Shown here: in pieces, positions 59,474-64,000 of the stretch
How the letters are laid out: each line of letters begins with the position of its first letter
Position numbering within the stretch: the first letter of the stretch is position 1
Source: an uncultured Lachnospiraceae bacterium
GTDB lineage: Bacteria; Bacillota; Clostridia; Lachnospirales; Lachnospiraceae
DNA length: 64,000 nucleotides
Assembly: GCA_900544685.1 (NCBI GenBank)
Contig: UQWA01000012.1
Coordinates: 1-64,000, forward strand
Direction: 5' to 3'
Position numbers and translations under genes: made by a program
The notes under the pieces: generated by a model
What the model was told of the DNA's origin: nothing
The model's input: only the letters and a program-made list of their open reading frames with translations
Databases searched by the model: none

Positions 59474-61195
59474 CTAACGCACATACTGAACCATATAATC
59501 CTGACTGTTTTTTACCACCTGTTTTTTTTCGGCTTCGGTGCTGGATGCAGCTGTCATGGTCGGATCCAGTAACTGCCAGGTGTCTCCGTTGAATTCTACG
59601 ATATTGTCCACCCAGCCTTTATCCTTCAGATAGGTACTGATCCATGCGTGATACAGTCCATCGTTGGTATATCCAATATCCAGTTTTGCCGGAATTCCCC
59701 GACACCTGAGCATGGCACACATCAGTGCCGCATAGTCAAAACAAATGCCTGTCTTTGTTTTTAAGGTATCATCGATATCTGGCAGGTATCCATATGGGAT
59801 ATTTGCTGCCTTATCATAATCATATGTAATATTTGATATCACATAATTATAGATATTCTGCAATACAGACAAATCATCTTCCGTATCCCCTGCCAGCTCC
59901 GCAGCCAGCTTCACTGCTTCACTGTTTTCATCAAAGTTCACATACTGATTCGGATATAAAAAAGGGAGAAACTCACTTTCCAGACTGACTTCAAAGGAAT
60001 CATTTAACAGCGCACTGTACTGATCATCTGCGATATTCTCGTAGACTTCCAATGCATATGTTCCATCTCCTCCTGTCAGTGGAAGTACCGTTTCTCCATC
60101 TTCCCCTGTTACAAAATACTTATACACAATTCCATCCGGACCTGTTAACTGTATGTTGACTTTTTCCATATCTCCCTGATAAGATGCCACCGTGTATCCT
60201 TTGGATGTATCCGAAATATCCAGTGTAAAACTCTCCTCCGACAATACGTCCGTTCCCTCTGCCACCGGCTGCAACACCTGCGCCACACCAAGGTACGGAT
60301 CATCTGCCACGGTCTTCGCTGCTTTCCCGCATCCCACGCCAAGCAGTAAAAGTGCCATAGTCAGGAGTGCCTGGTAAATCACACGCTTGGGAACTCCCCT
60401 GTCTTTTGCCACTTTTTTCATTGCCTCTTTTTTATCAATTCCCTGGGACAGATAATGCTCCATGTGCTCTTCCACACTCAGTTCTTCCCATTTCTCTCTG
60501 GCTTCCTGTTCCACCGCCTGACGGCTCTTGCCCTCTATGACAATAACGCACTCTCCCTTTGGCTCAGTCTTCCTGAAATGATCCAGCGCCTCTGCCAACG
60601 TCGTGGTAAACGCAGTCTCATGCTTCTTGGTCAGTTCCCGGCAAATGGTTGCCCTGCGCTCTCCCAGTGTCTCCAACAGTTCTTCCAGTGTCCTTACCAG
60701 CCGGTGCGGTGCCTCATACAGAATGATGGTCCGCATTTCTGTTTTCAGTTCTTCCAGAACCGCCTGTTTCTCCTTCTTATCCGATGGAAGAAATGCTTCA
60801 AAACAGAATCTTCTGGTGGACAGTCCAGACAGCGTCAACGCTGTAATGCATGCAGCCGCTCCCGGAAGGGATGTGACTTCAATTCCAGCCTCGTAGCACA
60901 ACCGTACCAGATCCTCACCCGGATCAGAAATGCCCGGTGTACCGGCATCCGTGATCAGTGCCACATTTTTTCCTTCCTTCATCTGCTCAATCAGGTAATA
61001 TGCCTTATCGATCTTGTTATATTCATGATAACTGGTCATCGGCGTCTTAATCTCAAAATGATTCAACAGCTTGATACTGTTTCGTGTATCTTCTGCTGCA
61101 ATCAGATCTGCTTCTTTTAAAGTGCGCAGCACCCGCAAAGTAATATCCTCCAGATTACCAATCGGTGTTGCACACAAATACAATTTTCCCTGCAA
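59474..61195 (-). CDS. rsmI: Fusion: 16S rRNA 2'-O-methyltransferase RsmI plus transglutaminase-like lipoprotein
   Basis: One open frame of 573 residues. Residues 1-278 are a full RsmI (LYLCATPIGNLEDITLR, EDTRNS, LITDAGTPGISDPGE, SLPGAAA, TIILYEAPHRL, and the C-terminal helix domain ending VPKRVIYQAL), which methylates C1402 of 16S rRNA. Directly after comes a hydrophobic LLTMALLLLGVGC with a lipobox (C289), then a secreted domain ending in a transglutaminase-like core with C485 (TGICFDYAAL), H516 (YHAWIS) and D544 (WQLLDPT). An in-frame ATG at 60421 (residue 259) with AAGAGG just upstream could start the lipoprotein on its own, using the RsmI tail as signal peptide. Confidence 0.88.
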   Translation of the reverse strand: MQGKLYLCATPIGNLEDITLRVLRTLKEADLIAAEDTRNSIKLLNHFEIKTPMTSYHEYNKIDKAYYLIEQMKEGKNVALITDAGTPGISDPGEDLVRLCYEAGIEVTSLPGAAACITALTLSGLSTRRFCFEAFLPSDKKEKQAVLEELKTEMRTIILYEAPHRLVRTLEELLETLGERRATICRELTKKHETAFTTTLAEALDHFRKTEPKGECVIVIEGKSRQAVEQEAREKWEELSVEEHMEHYLSQGIDKKEAMKKVAKDRGVPKRVIYQALLTMALLLLGVGCGKAAKTVADDPYLGVAQVLQPVAEGTDVLSEESFTLDISDTSKGYTVASYQGDMEKVNIQLTGPDGIVYKYFVTGEDGETVLPLTGGDGTYALEVYENIADDQYSALLNDSFEVSLESEFLPFLYPNQYVNFDENSEAVKLAAELAGDTEDDLSVLQNIYNYVISNITYDYDKAANIPYGYLPDIDDTLKTKTGICFDYAALMCAMLRCRGIPAKLDIGYTNDGLYHAWISTYLKDKGWVDNIVEFNGDTWQLLDPTMTAASSTEAEKKQVVKNSQDYMVQYVR

Positions 61196-61214
61196 GGTCT
61201 GCGCCCCCTTTCAT

Positions 61215-61952
61215 CTAATACCCATATATATCATAGATCTCGCTGGTATAGACTCCCGGTTTTTCATATACGATCAGTGGCTTCTCCACTGTAACCCGTG
61301 GTCGTCCTCCTTTGAGTCCTTCAATCAGTACCATGTTTGGTTCCTTATCCACAAAAGGATACACCAGTTTCATCCGTTTTGGCTCCAACCGGTATCTGCT
61401 CATGGTTACCATGATCTCAGACAGCCGGAATGGACGATGCACCATATAAAATCGTCCGTTTTCCTTCAACAGCGCTGATGCCTGTCCAATCACATCCTCC
61501 AGCGTACAGAGAATCTCATGTCTTGCAATTGCCTTCGGCATGTCCGGATTGATCAGTCCGTGCTGTCCGGTCATATAAGGTGGATTGGAAGTCACCACAT
61601 CAAAAGATGCCTTTCCAAACAGATCCACTGCTTCTTTGATGTCACCTCTGACAATCTCTACTTTCTCATTTAGATCATTTAGACACACACTGCGCTGTGC
61701 CATATCTGCACTGGTCTCCTGAATCTCCAGACCGGTGAAATGTCTTCCTTCCGTCTTTGCTTCCAGCAGGATCGGGATAATTCCGGTACCGGTTCCCAGA
61801 TCCAGGGCATTCTCACCCTTTTTTACTTTGGCAAATCCTGACAGCAGTACTGCGTCCATGCCAAAACAGAATCCATTTTCATTCTGAATGATCTGGTAAC
61901 CATTGCGCTGAAGTTCATCGATTCGTTCTCCGGCTTTCAGCTCGACTTTCAT
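61215..61952 (-). CDS. tRNA1(Val) A37 N6-methyltransferase-like (YabB/TrmN6)
   Basis: The 245-residue SAM enzyme has motif I ALDLGTGTGIIPILLEAK, GLEIQE, and the amino-methyltransferase motif NPPY (VVTSNPPYMTG). With opening text ERIDELQRNGYQIIQNENGFCFGMDAVLLSGF it matches the YfiC/YabB family that methylates tRNA adenine N6. It overlaps the ricT gene by 4 bp (ATGA) and lies 19 bp before the rsmI fusion gene, the same order as yaaT-yabB-yabC in Bacillus. Confidence 0.88.
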   Translation of the reverse strand: MKVELKAGERIDELQRNGYQIIQNENGFCFGMDAVLLSGFAKVKKGENALDLGTGTGIIPILLEAKTEGRHFTGLEIQETSADMAQRSVCLNDLNEKVEIVRGDIKEAVDLFGKASFDVVTSNPPYMTGQHGLINPDMPKAIARHEILCTLEDVIGQASALLKENGRFYMVHRPFRLSEIMVTMSRYRLEPKRMKLVYPFVDKEPNMVLIEGLKGGRPRVTVEKPLIVYEKPGVYTSEIYDIYGY

Positions 61953-63214
61953 TCTGATTCTTTCTCCTGTGTACCTTCCGTTTTTTCAATCCGGTTATGA
62001 CGCCGGTTATTCCGATATTCCCGGTTGTCCCTGCGTTCTCTCGGTTCGCGGGATCCCTCTCGTTTCTCTCTGCGCTCCTTTGGTCCACGTTCATTATCAC
62101 GGTTCTCTTTACGCTCCCTCGGTCCACGCTCGTTGTTACGACTCTCTCTGCGTTCTTTTGGCTCGCGCTCGTTATCACGACTCTCTCTGCGTTCTTTTGG
62201 CCCGCGCTCGTTATCACGATTCTCTCTGCGTTCTTTTGGCTCGCGCTCGTTATCACAATTCTCTCTGCGTTCCTTTGGCGCATCCACATTATCACTGATT
62301 TCCTGATATTCTTTCAGATCATCCTCATTTTCATGGGCTTCTTTCCCATTCTTACGGTCTTTTGCATCCCGGTCGTTTTCTTTATTGTTATTTTTGCGTT
62401 TTTTCGGCTTGAACTTCAGTTCATCCACCGGATATTCGCTCATTTCTTTTCCGTCATCTACTTCGATCAGTACCTTCACGGTCTGTCTCAGTACATTCAC
62501 GCTGTGTACCTCACCCTTTTCTCCATTCGGAAGGGTTACTGTCTCACCCACATCCGGCAGACGGCTGTTCAGATACTCATACGTATCCTCTTCATTCTTC
62601 AGACAGCACATCAGACGTCCGCAGACTCCTGAAATCTTGGTTGGATTCAGAGACAGATTCTGTTCTTTTGCCATTTTGATTGATACTGGAGCGAACTCAG
62701 ATAAATACGTATGGCAGCACAGCGGACGTCCACAGATACCCACGCCTCCTAAGATCTTCGTCTCATCCCGGACACCGATCTGTCGCAGTTCAATTCGCAT
62801 CTTGAATACCACTGCCAGATCCTTTACCAGCTCACGGAAGTCAATTCTTCCGTCCGCAGTAAAGTAAAACAGAATCTTGTTATTATCAAATGTATACTCA
62901 GCATCAATCAGCTTCATATCCAGATTGTGTTTCAGGATCTTCTTCTGACAGATCGCCATCGCTTCCCGCTCTTTTTCACGGTTACGTTTTGCATGCTCGT
63001 CATCTTCCGCAGTAGCAATACGAAGTACCGGCTTCAGCGGCTGTACCACTTCTTCTCTGGATACCTCCTTCGTTCCCACTACCACATGACCATATTCTGT
63101 TCCACGGGCTGTCTCCACAATCACGTGCTGTCCCCGTTTAATCTCCATATTCTTAGGGTCAAAATAATATACCTTCCCCGCTGTACGGAAACGAACCCCT
63201 ACAATTTTTGTCAT
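61949..63214 (-). CDS. ricT: PSP1-domain protein RicT (YaaT)
   Basis: The 421-residue protein has the PSP1 domain (about 1-270) with VRFRTAGKVYYFDPKNMEI, ELRQIGVRDETKILGGVGICGRPLCC and ISGVCGRLMCCLKNE. The conserved cysteines are those known to bind an Fe-S cluster in the Ric (YaaT-YlbF-YmcA) complex, which alters RNase Y processing. Residues about 314-421 form an Arg/Glu-rich tail of tandem 13-residue repeats that Bacillus RicT (about 275 residues) lacks. It lies 1 bp after holB. Confidence 0.9.
   Translation of the reverse strand: MTKIVGVRFRTAGKVYYFDPKNMEIKRGQHVIVETARGTEYGHVVVGTKEVSREEVVQPLKPVLRIATAEDDEHAKRNREKEREAMAICQKKILKHNLDMKLIDAEYTFDNNKILFYFTADGRIDFRELVKDLAVVFKMRIELRQIGVRDETKILGGVGICGRPLCCHTYLSEFAPVSIKMAKEQNLSLNPTKISGVCGRLMCCLKNEEDTYEYLNSRLPDVGETVTLPNGEKGEVHSVNVLRQTVKVLIEVDDGKEMSEYPVDELKFKPKKRKNNNKENDRDAKDRKNGKEAHENEDDLKEYQEISDNVDAPKERRENCDNEREPKERRENRDNERGPKERRESRDNEREPKERRESRNNERGPRERKENRDNERGPKERREKREGSREPRERRDNREYRNNRRHNRIEKTEGTQEKESE
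62042..62275 (-). repeat. 39-bp tandem repeats in the ricT tail
   Basis: About six units of 13 residues of the type KERRESRDNEREP are repeated with small changes, near identical at DNA level (plus-strand unit containing GCGTTCTTTTGGC). The product is a highly charged, disordered tail. Copy number is likely to vary between strains. Confidence 0.88.
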
Positions 63215-63215
63215 T

Positions 63216-64000
63216 CTACTGATTCTCCTTTATTAACAGGAACAGTAATTCCATCGTCAGGTCAAAATTCACATTGGCAGTCAGTCTTGCCTTCGCCTTG
63301 CGAATTCCTTCCAGAATCTGTTCCAGCCCTTCATAAGAGCAATGTCTGGTCTGCGTCGTAATTGCTCTCACATTTTCTTTAAAAATAATACCGTTGGCAT
63401 CATTGGTTGCCTTAAAATACAGTACATCACGGAACCATACCGCAAGCAGATCCAGATAATCCCGGATATCCAGCTTATACTCACTGACCGCTTTCACTGC
63501 CTGAGAGATCTCCCCGATATCCATGTCCTTTACATGGGTCAGCAAGTGTATCGCTGCACCCTTGATCTCTGAAAAATACTCAGAAGATGCCAGTCGCTCT
63601 GCTTTGCCGATGTTACCCTGTGCAAATGCCACACAGATGTCTGCTTCATAATCTGGTATCTGTACATGCTCCATCAGATACCTTCTTACCAGTTCATCCG
63701 ATGCCGGCTTCATATTCAGCATCACGCATCTGGATAAAATAGTCGGGAGAAATGCTGCTGAATTCGTAGTGAGGAGTAAAATCACCACATATTCAGGCGG
63801 CTCCTCTATGGTCTTCAGCAGTGCATTCTGCGCCTGCTGATTCATCTTCTCCGCATCCGGTATGATATATACCTTATACGGACTGCTGTACGGGCGTACC
63901 TGCACATCTGCCACTACCTGTTCCCTGATATCATCCACACCGATGGTGTTTGGTTTATCATGAGTCACTTCTATAATATCCGGCTGGTTATGTCCCTCTG
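63216..64000 (-). CDS. holB: DNA polymerase III delta' subunit HolB, C-terminal part, cut by window edge
   Basis: The frame stays open to the window edge; the GTG at 63968 lies inside the coding sequence, preceded by residues GHNQPDIIEV typical of HolB. Visible parts are the ATPase-domain text VTHDKPNTIGVDDIREQVV, YKVYIIPDAEKMNQQAQNALLKTIEEPP and the sensor 1 region LLLTTNSAAFLPTILSRC, then the collar domain to residue LLIKENQ. The subunit belongs to the clamp loader. Position before ricT matches the holB-yaaT order of Bacillus. The Walker A region is outside the window. Confidence 0.9.
   Translation of the reverse strand, partial: EGHNQPDIIEVTHDKPNTIGVDDIREQVVADVQVRPYSSPYKVYIIPDAEKMNQQAQNALLKTIEEPPEYVVILLLTTNSAAFLPTILSRCVMLNMKPASDELVRRYLMEHVQIPDYEADICVAFAQGNIGKAERLASSEYFSEIKGAAIHLLTHVKDMDIGEISQAVKAVSEYKLDIRDYLDLLAVWFRDVLYFKATNDANGIIFKENVRAITTQTRHCSYEGLEQILEGIRKAKARLTANVNFDLTMELLFLLIKENQ

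Noticed and set aside
62042..62275. CRISPR-like or other non-coding tandem repeat
   Set aside because: The 39-bp units are in frame and encode the continuous ricT tail.

Overview
The window looks like a chromosome segment from a gut-type Firmicute of the family Lachnospiraceae (Blautia/Dorea/Ruminococcus-like). The grounds are moderate GC content, AGGAGG-type ribosome binding sites, YesN/YesM-type two-component genes beside Mgl sugar importers, NEW3 and DUF5107 proteins, and a holB-ricT-trmN6-rsmI cluster in the order known from Bacillus. This is inference from gene content; no rRNA or tRNA gene was seen. Nearly all genes lie on the minus strand.

Left part (1-31.4 kb): carbohydrate uptake and metabolism. 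From right to left come a DUF5107/TPR protein, an mglBAC galactose/glucose importer and a YesN/YesM-type response regulator with the start of its kinase. The binding protein MglB reads as a circular permutation of the E. coli protein, and MglC has a cytoplasmic N-terminal extension of about 210 residues. A divergent AraC regulator follows, then an arabinose-type ABC importer, a mutarotase and an operon of SMP-30 lactonase, SDR dehydrogenase, IlvD/Edd dehydratase, RraA-type aldolase and AraC regulator. That operon suggests a non-phosphorylating oxidative sugar route. Paired 29-bp operators with identical geometry precede the DUF5107 gene and the importer, implying one AraC regulon. Next are an [FeFe]-hydrogenase-like protein in an operon with a TauT/NitT-type binding protein and a fused permease-ATPase, a FecBCD-type importer with a methyltransferase, a LysR regulator and an aldo/keto reductase.

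Middle part (31.4-50.4 kb): a hairpin-rich palindromic element, a 21-codon ORF, an ACT protein, an rRNA m5C methyltransferase, a MacB/FtsX-like exporter with a giant coiled coil, a shikimate-kinase-like protein, a broken Rpn-type gene between 51-bp direct repeats, a MATE pump, a NEW3-domain ABC operon, an orphan response regulator with a degenerate receiver, a toxin-antitoxin pair, the remains of a MacAB-type exporter, and a SARP-type regulator.

Right part (50.4-64 kb): a secreted ATLF-like metalloprotease candidate, a PhoPR-like two-component system with a Na/Pi cotransporter behind a Pho-box promoter, a short type IV pilus-like operon, and a housekeeping cluster. In that cluster the rRNA methyltransferase RsmI is fused in frame to a transglutaminase lipoprotein.
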